Of a stretch of DNA of 17,964 nt, positions 1 through 6,436 are shown one piece after another. Position numbers and translations under genes: made by a program. The notes under the pieces were generated by a model that was not told where the DNA came from, made no database searches, and saw nothing but the letters and a program-made list of their open reading frames with translations. Location: the NCBI GenBank assembly GCA_029057255.1, contig JAICZO010000029.1, positions 1-17,964 of the forward strand, read 5' to 3'. Numbering within the stretch: the stretch's first letter is position 1; every line of letters begins with the position of its first letter. This stretch comes from Muribaculaceae bacterium (GTDB lineage: Bacteria > Bacteroidota > Bacteroidia > Bacteroidales > Muribaculaceae).

Positions 1-361
1 GAGTATACCTTCCATGTATTTTGAGCGTGACAAACTCATCATACGTCGGCACGCGGCCTGAAAGTGTATCCCGGCAAGTGTGAGCGTTAAACGAATCCCA
101 GTCGTGAGCAGCCACAAGATATCCGTCAGAAGTCAGACGTAAATCGAGTTCGATATACTTAACTCCCTTGTCTATAGCGTGCTCCACACTTTCAAGAGAG
201 TTTGTAGTACAGAATCCGTCGATAGCACCGCCACCGTGTGCAATGTATGATTGCTCGTCACAAGCCCCGATGCAACGGGCCATACCGATGCACACCACAA
301 GGCACATGACGGCTACGCCGACAACAGCGGCAGTCCGTCTAAGCATTATCCTGCGTGACAT
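1..361 (-). CDS. Glycerophosphodiester phosphodiesterase-family protein, 5' part (runs off window)
   Basis: The gene begins at the ATG complementary to 359-361 and leaves the window after 120 codons, so only the N-terminus is visible. Residues about 11-32 are hydrophobic, behind an Arg-rich start (MSRRIMLRR), which suggests a signal peptide or membrane anchor and an exported enzyme. Next comes a GDPD-like signature: AHGGG at 41-45, TNSLE at 53-57, IELDLRLTSDG at 70-80 and AAHDWD at 84-89. These supply the usual catalytic and metal-binding positions (His42, Glu71, Asp73, His86). Family members hydrolyse glycerophosphodiesters to glycerol-3-phosphate and an alcohol; the substrate here cannot be read. 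Some proteins of the same fold have other phosphodiester substrates. The next ATG upstream (complementary to about 375) is out of frame and soon stops. A promoter lies about 60-90 bp upstream. Confidence 0.82.
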   Translation of the reverse strand, partial: MSRRIMLRRTAAVVGVAVMCLVVCIGMARCIGACDEQSYIAHGGGAIDGFCTTNSLESVEHAIDKGVKYIELDLRLTSDGYLVAAHDWDSFNAHTCRDTLSGRVPTYDEFVTLKIHGRYT

Positions 362-419
362 ACGAAGCGTAATTCATAGATACTAAATCAGTAAACTTTA
401 GCACGTTATACTGATAGTG

Positions 420-451
420 CAAATATAATACATTTGTATAATACTTGCAAA
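420..451 (-). promoter_or_regulatory. Bacteroidetes-type promoter for the GDPD-like gene
   Basis: On the minus strand a TTTG (complement of 448-451) is followed after exactly 20 bp by TATATTTG (complement of 420-427). This fits the Bacteroidetes -33/-7 consensus TTTG, 19-21 bp, TAnnTTTG. It predicts a leader of about 50 bases before the ATG at 361. The rest of the 362-653 gap is AT-rich and contains only this promoter and the terminator near 600. Confidence 0.65.
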
Positions 452-581
452 GCATCCTATCCCAAGTTTTTTTATTTGCAGTTAGGCAATCAACAGATTT
501 CGGTTAATGCTTGTCCTCTTCGTTGAAGAACCTCATGTCCATTGGTAATTAATATGTTTTTGTCCAAGAAAACGATGGGGT

Positions 582-623
582 AAAAACAGCAATGGCTAAG
601 AAAATTATTTTTTCTTAGCCATT
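582..623 (-). terminator. Rho-independent terminator after the DUF2795 gene
   Basis: A perfect 14-bp stem joins AATGGCTAAGAAAA (591-604) to TTTTCTTAGCCATT (610-623) around a 5-base loop. Read on the minus strand, the stem is followed four bases later by a run of five T (complement of 582-586). It lies 30 bp past the stop of the small gene ending at 654, so it probably ends that transcript. The stem also has T-rich flanks on the other strand. Confidence 0.7.
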
Positions 624-653
624 GATTATAAGTAGACTATGGGAATGTGTTGC

Positions 654-875
654 TTAGTACTCGTCCTCGTTGAAGAGAAAGTCTTCTTTAGAGGGGTAGT
701 CGGGCCATATGTCCTCGATTGATTCGTATGTCTCGCCTTCGTCTTCGATTTCCTGGAGGTTTTCGATTACTTCGAGGGGTGAGCCGCTGCGCATTGCGTA
801 GTCGATGAGCTCGTCTTTTGTTGCGGGCCAGGGAGCGTCTTCGAGCTTGGAGGCCAGTTCAAGTGTCCAGTACAT
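654..875 (-). CDS. Small DUF2795-family acidic protein (73 aa)
   Basis: A complete 73-residue protein. The start (MYWTLELASKLEDAPWPATK) and the acidic end (EDIWPDYPSKEDFLFNEDEY) match a small protein highly conserved in Bacteroidales and usually annotated DUF2795. It has no signal peptide or membrane segment and is very acidic, so it is probably cytoplasmic. The PWPATKDELIDYA stretch resembles the helical DUF2795 core, in which a short segment is followed by a basic or polar helix. The function is unknown. It lies 49 bp downstream of the cobalamin adenosyltransferase gene on the same strand but has its own good promoter overlapping the end of that gene. It is followed by a strong terminator, so it can be a monocistronic unit. 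Confidence 0.85.
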   Translation of the reverse strand: MYWTLELASKLEDAPWPATKDELIDYAMRSGSPLEVIENLQEIEDEGETYESIEDIWPDYPSKEDFLFNEDEY

Positions 876-901
876 AGTGTCGGTATTTTTATAAAAGTGC
901 G

Positions 902-931
902 CAAAGTTAGCTATTTTCTTGTTTCTAACAA
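902..931 (-). promoter_or_regulatory. Promoter of the DUF2795 gene, overlapping the end of pduO
   Basis: On the minus strand TTG (complement of 929-931) is followed after 19 bp by TAACTTTG (complement of 902-909), a full match to the Bacteroidetes TAnnTTTG -7 element. The -33 element lies in the last codons of the adenosyltransferase gene (stop at 925-927). The predicted leader to the ATG at 875 is about 20 bases. Confidence 0.65.
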
Positions 932-1482
932 GTTTTCTCCCAAAATATTTCGTCGCGACCGTTAAAAAAGTTTATAGCGCGGCTTAAAATGAAGAGATAG
1001 TCACTGAGGCGGTTGATATATCGGCAGATCTGCGGGTCGACGTGCTCGGTCTCTGCAAGGGTGACGATGTGGCGCTCGGCGCGGCGTACTACTGTGCGGG
1101 CGATGTTTGCGCGCGCGGCGTCGGGGTGGCCCGAGGGTAGGATGAAGCGGTTGTGGCGGGGCAGGGTAGCGTCGAGTGCGTCGATGTCGGCTTCGAGCTG
1201 TGCTGTCTGCGCTTCGGGGAAGGGTGCGGGCTGCCATGCCGATGTGGGTTCGGTGGCGAGTGCGGAGCCGATGTCGAACATAAGGTTCATGGCGCGTCGC
1301 AGTGTGGCATGTGCGGCTTCAGGGATGGCTTCTGAGGCGTCGATGAGTCCGAGCCAGGAGTTTGCCTCGTCGATGGTGCCGTAGGCCTCGAGACGTGCGT
1401 TATTTTTCGCCACACGCGATCCTCCGACCAGTGATGTTGTGCCGCTGTCGCCTGTGCGTGTGTAGACGTTGCTTTTGGGCAT
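925..1482 (-). CDS. pduO: Cob(I)alamin adenosyltransferase, PduO type
   Basis: This 185-residue cytoplasmic enzyme transfers the adenosyl group of ATP to cob(I)alamin, making adenosylcobalamin. The PduO-type hallmarks are all present: the N-terminal ATP-binding segment TRTGDSGTTSLVGGSRV (8-24), YGTIDEANSWLG (34-45), RTVVRRAER (129-137) and YINRLSDYLFILSRA (155-169). The length is normal for a stand-alone PduO domain. The 5' side is unusual: the start codon is only 16 bp past a strong terminator-like hairpin, and no TAnnTTTG promoter is visible in that gap. Expression may therefore come from read-through of the upstream TonB-receptor/lipoprotein unit or from an atypical promoter. No cobalamin riboswitch is seen. 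The family call is strong; the name cobO/mmaB-like is used in some annotations. Confidence 0.95.
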   Translation of the reverse strand: MPKSNVYTRTGDSGTTSLVGGSRVAKNNARLEAYGTIDEANSWLGLIDASEAIPEAAHATLRRAMNLMFDIGSALATEPTSAWQPAPFPEAQTAQLEADIDALDATLPRHNRFILPSGHPDAARANIARTVVRRAERHIVTLAETEHVDPQICRYINRLSDYLFILSRAINFFNGRDEIFWEKTC

Positions 1483-1498
1483 GTTTTGGGTGTGTGTT

Positions 1499-1537
1499 AA
1501 AAGACAAGGCCGTGGTTTTTGGAGCCACGGCCTTGTC
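1499..1537 (-). terminator. Rho-independent terminator between the lipoprotein gene and pduO
   Basis: A perfect 13-bp GC-rich stem joins GACAAGGCCGTGG (1503-1515) to CCACGGCCTTGTC (1525-1537) with a 9-base loop. On the minus strand it is followed directly by TTTT (complement of 1499-1502). It lies 15 bp past the lipoprotein stop codon and 16 bp before the pduO start, so it either ends the upstream unit or sets how much reads into pduO. Confidence 0.8.
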
Positions 1538-1552
1538 GGTTATTGTTTTGTT

Positions 1553-3520
1553 TTATTTTTTGTCCCAGGTGCAGCTCACGGGTGTGAATGTGGCGGGAGC
1601 TGTCACTTTCCATACGGCTGTCTCGGTGGAGTTGGAGCCGGTGTATACGCCGAATGTGATGGTGTAGAGTACATCGATGCCATCGACGGGTTTGGCGTCG
1701 GGGTGGAGTTTGGCGAGTGCGCCGGGCATTACTTCTTCGATGAAGCGTTTTTTCTCGAGTTCTACGATCTGTTCGTCGGTCATGCTCTGGTATCCTGCGG
1801 GGTACTGCTCGCGAGCTTTGTCGGGGCGGAGGTCAATGTTGCCCTGGAATGCCGATGTGCCGGAGTAGTATTCGTTGTTGCCGTAGGATGATACGTAGAA
1901 TTTGCCGCTCTTGATGCTTGTGTCGCCCAGGGGCACGCAGATGTTCTCGTATACCCAGTCGACGCATGCCTGGAAGTATTTGGCGCTGAGTTCCTGGTTC
2001 TTGCCTGCGGGGAGTGTGATTGTCACCGAGGGGTCGTAGAACCATGAGGAGCCTTTCTTGACGAACTGGTTTGTCTCGGCTACGACGTAGTCGTTGAGTG
2101 TCCACTGCGACTCTTTGAAGACGTACTGCGAGCAGCGGTACGATGTCTTGGAGTTGGCGAAGCAGAGCCAGAGCACGTACTTGATGTCGCCTTCGGATGC
2201 GAATGCGAAGTGCTGGTTGAGCCAGATCGAGATGAAGGGCTCGGCCTTGGGGAGGTCGGCGTGGCTCTGACCCATAGCGGTGTAGTCGGCGGGGTTGAAG
2301 ACGAAGAAGTTGGCGGGTACTGTCCACGCTGAGCCGTTGTACATGTATACGGCGTTGAGGGTCTCGGTGGTGGCGTCGGCGGCAGCGCGGGCGGGTGCTT
2401 TCTTGGCGCCTGCAGTACCTGTCAGGACGAGGTTCTTGACTTCCCATGTGCCGGACTTACCGTCTTCGCTGATGTAGAGGAATCCGAGCTGTACTTTCTT
2501 GCCTTCGAAGTCTTTGAGCGATATTTCGCCGGCGTTGACGAAGTCCCAGCTTGTGTTGGTGCTGACGGTGGGTATGGAGAGCATTGTCCAGTTGGTGGCA
2601 CCTTCTTCGCGGATGTTGAGTGTGCAGTTGTCGATGGCGAAGTCAAGGTCGGGGAACTTGTTGTATACGTGGTCGAAAGTGAGCTTGCAGTCGGTGTAGC
2701 CTGTAAGGTCGATTACGGGCGAGATGAGCATCGATGTTGTGGCGTAGCTTGTGCCGTCTTTGAAGGCGTTGGCTTTAGCGCCATAGTTGGCGCCGCCCCA
2801 TGTCCATACTGCTGTGAGTTCGGCGGGGAGGAGGTCGTCTTCGATTGTGAATTCGCCGAGGCTCTCGGTGAATGATTCGGCGAAGATTTCGACGGGACCT
2901 GCGGGCTCTTCTGTGCCGCCGCCGAATACGGGTTCGGTAGCCGAGTTCTTATAGCTTACCACTACGTATTTGCCTTTCTCGGGGTCTACGTTGGCCTTGA
3001 GTATAGCGGGCAGATACTCCGATGCGGGGTGCGAGGGAGCGAAACCGTTGATGAAGTTCTCGCTGTTCCATACGTTCTCGTACTCGTTGTTGGGCACGGT
3101 GTATGTCTGGGTCTTGGAGGCTTCGGTCACGGTAGCGGGCTCGTTGACGGTTGTGTTGTATGTGAGGTTGATGGCCGAGCCGTCGGTGAGGGTGAAGTAG
3201 GGGAATGCTGTCGAGTTGAGGAATGCGGGCACGTATTCGGCAGCTGTTATCTTGCCGCTGAAGCGTTTTGTTGTTGCAAGTGCAGCGAGGTCTGCGGCGA
3301 GGTCTTCTCCTGCGAGAGCTTTGTTGTCGGCGTTTGCCGCTATTGCAGCATAGTCGGCATCGGTGAGGGTGTAGTCGATGCGCTGCTGGTTAGCGGTAGG
3401 CTGGTCGTTGGCATCCTCGAATCCGTCGAGGTGGTCGTTCCATGCGTTTTCGTCGCATGCTGTCATAGCGCCGGCTACGGCGAGCAGGGCTATCGCCTTT
3501 ATATATGATGTAGTTTTCAT
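1553..3520 (-). CDS. Surface lipoprotein with choice-of-anchor-J-like domain, partner of the TonB-dependent receptor
   Basis: A 655-residue protein with a lipoprotein signal peptide: hydrophobic residues 8-19, then TAC with the lipidated Cys at 22, followed by acidic DEN. Residues about 212-368 look like a choice-of-anchor-J beta-sandwich: ESFTESLGEFTI at the start, a central SPVIDLTGY and VKNLVLTG at the end. A flexible Ala/Lys-rich linker (370-385) follows. Segments around 98-123 (FLNSTAFPYF, then DGSAINLTYN) and 430-457 (WLNQHFAFASEGDIKYVLWL) resemble each other, which suggests a duplicated module on either side of the anchor-J domain. It starts 30 bp after the receptor gene, so the two are almost certainly cotranscribed. 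It is probably an outer-membrane, surface-exposed protein that binds or caps ligand for the receptor, playing a SusD-like role without SusD sequence features. The ligand is unknown. The start is the only ATG ahead of the signal peptide. Confidence 0.75.
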   Translation of the reverse strand: MKTTSYIKAIALLAVAGAMTACDENAWNDHLDGFEDANDQPTANQQRIDYTLTDADYAAIAANADNKALAGEDLAADLAALATTKRFSGKITAAEYVPAFLNSTAFPYFTLTDGSAINLTYNTTVNEPATVTEASKTQTYTVPNNEYENVWNSENFINGFAPSHPASEYLPAILKANVDPEKGKYVVVSYKNSATEPVFGGGTEEPAGPVEIFAESFTESLGEFTIEDDLLPAELTAVWTWGGANYGAKANAFKDGTSYATTSMLISPVIDLTGYTDCKLTFDHVYNKFPDLDFAIDNCTLNIREEGATNWTMLSIPTVSTNTSWDFVNAGEISLKDFEGKKVQLGFLYISEDGKSGTWEVKNLVLTGTAGAKKAPARAAADATTETLNAVYMYNGSAWTVPANFFVFNPADYTAMGQSHADLPKAEPFISIWLNQHFAFASEGDIKYVLWLCFANSKTSYRCSQYVFKESQWTLNDYVVAETNQFVKKGSSWFYDPSVTITLPAGKNQELSAKYFQACVDWVYENICVPLGDTSIKSGKFYVSSYGNNEYYSGTSAFQGNIDLRPDKAREQYPAGYQSMTDEQIVELEKKRFIEEVMPGALAKLHPDAKPVDGIDVLYTITFGVYTGSNSTETAVWKVTAPATFTPVSCTWDKK

Positions 3521-3550
3521 TATAATCGTGTTATGATGTTTGCCGGTGTT

Positions 3551-6283
3551 TTAGAAGTTGATTCGGAGCTTCATCGAGTATGTGCGACCGAAGGCGTAGA
3601 AGCCGTATGCGTTCTCCCATGTGCCGTCGGCGTCGGAGGGTGTTGTTGCGTCAACTATGTAGTTGTAGTTGAAGAGGTTGTGCACGTTGCCGAAGAGTGT
3701 GGCTGTGACGCCTCCGATGTTGAAGCGGTAGGATGCGTTGATGTCGACCTGATTGCCCCAGGGTATCTCCCAGGGGTTGCCGAGGTTGATTTCCTTGTTT
3801 GCGGAGAATGCCGAGCTGCTGAGGGTGTAGTCGCTGTAGTTGCGGGCTGCCACCTTCCAGTCAGCGCCGATGCGGAATCCGTTGAAGGGTTTGAATGTAG
3901 CACCGATGTAAGCGGTGGTCTGAGCCGAGCCGCCCACCTTGACGCCGTCCTGGTTGAGGACTGCCCATGCGTGGTCGGGGCCGAGGATTTCAGATGCGAT
4001 GTTGCCTGCGAGGTCCGAGATAGGCTGACCTACCTGGTTGTAGAAGTAACCCTTGGCGTTGTTTGCCCATGTGTAGTCGCCCCACGAGAGCATACCGTTG
4101 ATTTCGAGCCACTTCACGGGGATGAATGTGAAGTTCATCTCGATACCCATGTGGCGAGCGTTCACGCCTGTCATGTTGAGGTAGTAGCGGTCGCCTGCGT
4201 GTTCGCCCGATGTGATGTCGCCCGAGCGGGTTGTGGTCTTGTCAAGCCACATTGTGTAGTATGCGTTGACCATAGCCGAGAAAGTGCGGGAGCTGAAGCC
4301 GTATCCTGCTTCTACGGACCATGTCTTTTCGTTGACGGGGTTGGGGTTTGCGGCGTTGGATGTAGCCTGGCTCAGGAAGACGCCCTTGCTGAAGAAGGGT
4401 GCGCGGCTGATGTATCCGGCGTTGACGAAGACGTTGTTGTGACGGTCGATGTTGTAGTTTGCACCGCCCTTGATAGTACCGCCGATGAAGTTGTAGATGT
4501 CTGATTTGGCGTGTTCTTCGTCGTAGTAGAAGTGGTCGACGCGCTGGTAGCCGGTGTTGCTGAGAGCGCCTGCGAGGACGATGTTGAGTTTTTTGTCGAG
4601 GAGGGTGTATTCAGCCTGGGCGTAAGCGCCTTCCTGGTTGGTGCGGCCGTCGAAGTTGCGGTATACGATGTCGCCTACGCCTAACTTCTCGTATTTCCAG
4701 TTGGGGTCGGCGGCAGCGGCGTTGTTCTGGGGCTTGACGTTCTTACGCGAGCTGTCGTCCATGAAGTATTCGCCGTCGTAGAGGTCGGTGATTTTGTTGT
4801 TGTGGTAGCCTACGTAGTAGCGGATGTCGATACCGGCGAGGAAGTTGAGGTTGCCGTCGAGGAACTTGTTCTGATAGGTCGATACGAGGCCGGCCCATGT
4901 GTGCGAGTTGTTGCTCTCGCTCATGACCATGTTCGAGCCGGTGGTGCTCTGGCGGTTCATCTCCTGGATGAGGTTGTAGCCGAATGTTCCGTCAGGGTTG
5001 CGGAAGAGGGTGTTGGGAGTACCGTTCGAAGCACCGTACCAGCTTGAGTTGCTGAGGTTTGTACCGTTGTACGTGCCACGGCCCTGGCCTGACTGGCCGC
5101 CGCCCTTGGCGAACGAAGCGTAGATTGTTGTCGAGAGGCTCGATTTCTTGTCGATCTGCCAGGTGTGTGCCAGCGATATCTGGGGCTTGTGGTATGTGTT
5201 CTGGTTGGAAGTACGTACCTGGCCCTGGAGGTCATAGCCGAAAGTGGGGTTGTACTTGTAGGGGCTTTCGCCGTCCATGTAGTTCTTGGCGAGCTTCTGG
5301 TAGTTGAGGATTGTCAGACCGTCCTGGCTCGAGCGCTTGGTGTGTGTCTGGGGAGCGCCGAAAGCGGTGAACGATAGGCGGTGGTTGGCGTTAATCTGCT
5401 TCGATACGTTGACGAAGTAGTTGTACGATGTGAAGGGAGTGCCCTGGATGTAGCCTTCGCCCCACTTGCGCGAGCCGAGGACTGTGATGGCCCAGCCGTT
5501 TTTCATAAGGCCTGTCGACACCTTGAGGCCTACGTCGTTGAGGCCGTCGTTACCCATGCCGTACCATACGCGGCCGCCTTTCTCGGCGTCGAGGCTCTGG
5601 GTGGTGATGTTGATAGTACCGCCGATCGAGGGAGAGGAGAGTATTGCAGCTCCGAGGCCTCGCTGAGTCTGAATGTTTGATGCAACGTCGCCCATGCCGG
5701 CCCAGTTGCTCCAGTATACGCCGCCCCACTCCATGTCGTTGACGGGGATACCGTTTACGAGCACGGCAACGTTCTCGCTCTTGAAGCCGCGCATGTTGAT
5801 TTTGGCGTCGCCGAAGCCGCCGCCGTCCTTAGTTGCCCATACGCCGGGGGTGGTGTTGAGCACTTCGGGGAGCTCCTGGTTGCCGAGCTTGACGTCGATT
5901 TCGGCGCGGTTAACCTGCGAGATTGCCACGGGGGTCTGGCGAGTGCGTGCCAGCGACTGAGTGACGATGACGTCGTTGAGGATTTCGGTTGAAGGCTCGA
6001 GCTTGATGATACCCATATCGGGTTTTACGCGAACAACTTTATTGGAGTACCCGATGTAGCTGAAAGTAAGCGAGCGGGTCTCGTCGGGGACTTTGACGCT
6101 GAATGCGCCGTCGACATCTGTTGTGCCGAGCGCGCGTCCTCCGGTGATAACGATGCTGGCGCCGATGATGGGTTCGCCTTCTTCGTCTACTACCGTTCCT
6201 TTACAAGTGATGGTTGCTCCGGCGGCGAAGGCATATGCCATAGTCAGCCAAAGCACGATGAATACCGATAAGAGTCGTCTCAT
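3551..6283 (-). CDS. TonB-dependent outer-membrane receptor with carboxypeptidase-regulatory-like N-terminal domain
   Basis: A 910-residue outer-membrane transporter. A signal peptide (about 1-20, cleavage near AFA-AG) precedes a carboxypeptidase-D-regulatory-like beta domain (about 26-96; GTVVDEEGEPIIGASI, then TTDVDGAFSV). A plug domain follows at about 105-230, with the characteristic INMRGF (162-167), VLVNGIPV (174-181) and the end SIGGTINITTQ (219-229). The remainder is a beta-barrel ending in the aromatic RINF, with the terminal Phe that the BAM machinery recognises. It imports a ligand across the outer membrane with TonB energy. It is not a classical SusC: the gene that follows is not SusD but an anchor-J-like lipoprotein. 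The substrate cannot be read. Proximity to a cobalamin enzyme gene does not make it BtuB, since it is much longer and there is no B12 riboswitch upstream. Confidence 0.9.
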   Translation of the reverse strand: MRRLLSVFIVLWLTMAYAFAAGATITCKGTVVDEEGEPIIGASIVITGGRALGTTDVDGAFSVKVPDETRSLTFSYIGYSNKVVRVKPDMGIIKLEPSTEILNDVIVTQSLARTRQTPVAISQVNRAEIDVKLGNQELPEVLNTTPGVWATKDGGGFGDAKINMRGFKSENVAVLVNGIPVNDMEWGGVYWSNWAGMGDVASNIQTQRGLGAAILSSPSIGGTINITTQSLDAEKGGRVWYGMGNDGLNDVGLKVSTGLMKNGWAITVLGSRKWGEGYIQGTPFTSYNYFVNVSKQINANHRLSFTAFGAPQTHTKRSSQDGLTILNYQKLAKNYMDGESPYKYNPTFGYDLQGQVRTSNQNTYHKPQISLAHTWQIDKKSSLSTTIYASFAKGGGQSGQGRGTYNGTNLSNSSWYGASNGTPNTLFRNPDGTFGYNLIQEMNRQSTTGSNMVMSESNNSHTWAGLVSTYQNKFLDGNLNFLAGIDIRYYVGYHNNKITDLYDGEYFMDDSSRKNVKPQNNAAAADPNWKYEKLGVGDIVYRNFDGRTNQEGAYAQAEYTLLDKKLNIVLAGALSNTGYQRVDHFYYDEEHAKSDIYNFIGGTIKGGANYNIDRHNNVFVNAGYISRAPFFSKGVFLSQATSNAANPNPVNEKTWSVEAGYGFSSRTFSAMVNAYYTMWLDKTTTRSGDITSGEHAGDRYYLNMTGVNARHMGIEMNFTFIPVKWLEINGMLSWGDYTWANNAKGYFYNQVGQPISDLAGNIASEILGPDHAWAVLNQDGVKVGGSAQTTAYIGATFKPFNGFRIGADWKVAARNYSDYTLSSSAFSANKEINLGNPWEIPWGNQVDINASYRFNIGGVTATLFGNVHNLFNYNYIVDATTPSDADGTWENAYGFYAFGRTYSMKLRINF

Positions 6284-6313
6284 TGCAAAATGGTAATTGT
6301 GGTTTATAATGAA

Positions 6314-6346
6314 TTGGGTGTTATGTCACTTAACATAGTATGTTTG
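6314..6346 (+). promoter_or_regulatory. Candidate promoter for the beta-barrel protein gene
   Basis: TTG at 6314-6316 and TATGTTTG at 6339-6346 are 22 bp apart, slightly longer than the usual 19-21. The leader to the ATG at 6437 would be about 85 bases. It faces and overlaps the predicted start region of the divergent receptor promoter, so the two may compete. Confidence 0.35.
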
Positions 6347-6361
6347 GATACATTCCGACTG

Positions 6362-6369
6362 CAAAGTTA
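6362..6369 (-). promoter_or_regulatory. -7 element for the TonB receptor unit
   Basis: The minus-strand sequence TAACTTTG (complement of 6362-6369) matches TAnnTTTG. It would start a leader of roughly 70 bases before the ATG at 6283. No clear TTTG lies about 20 bp upstream, so the -33 part is weak and the promoter may need an activator or an ECF sigma factor. Confidence 0.45.
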
Positions 6370-6436
6370 AGCAATTTTTACTATTTTTAGCATAATTAAT
6401 GTAACAAAAAGCAAGTCGGGGCGTCATATAATTGTT

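Noticed and set aside
3533..4504. Plus-strand frame of 323 codons opposite the TonB receptor
   Set aside because: Cys/Val/Glu-rich composition typical of the complement of a C-ending-codon gene, with no domain.
3551..6283. Receptor as a BtuB cobalamin transporter because pduO is near
   Set aside because: The protein is far longer than BtuB, no cobalamin riboswitch elements are seen in the short leader, and a terminator separates the units.
6427..6434. TATAATTG just before the beta-barrel gene start as its -7 element
   Set aside because: It lies two bases before the ATG, so transcription would begin inside the coding sequence.
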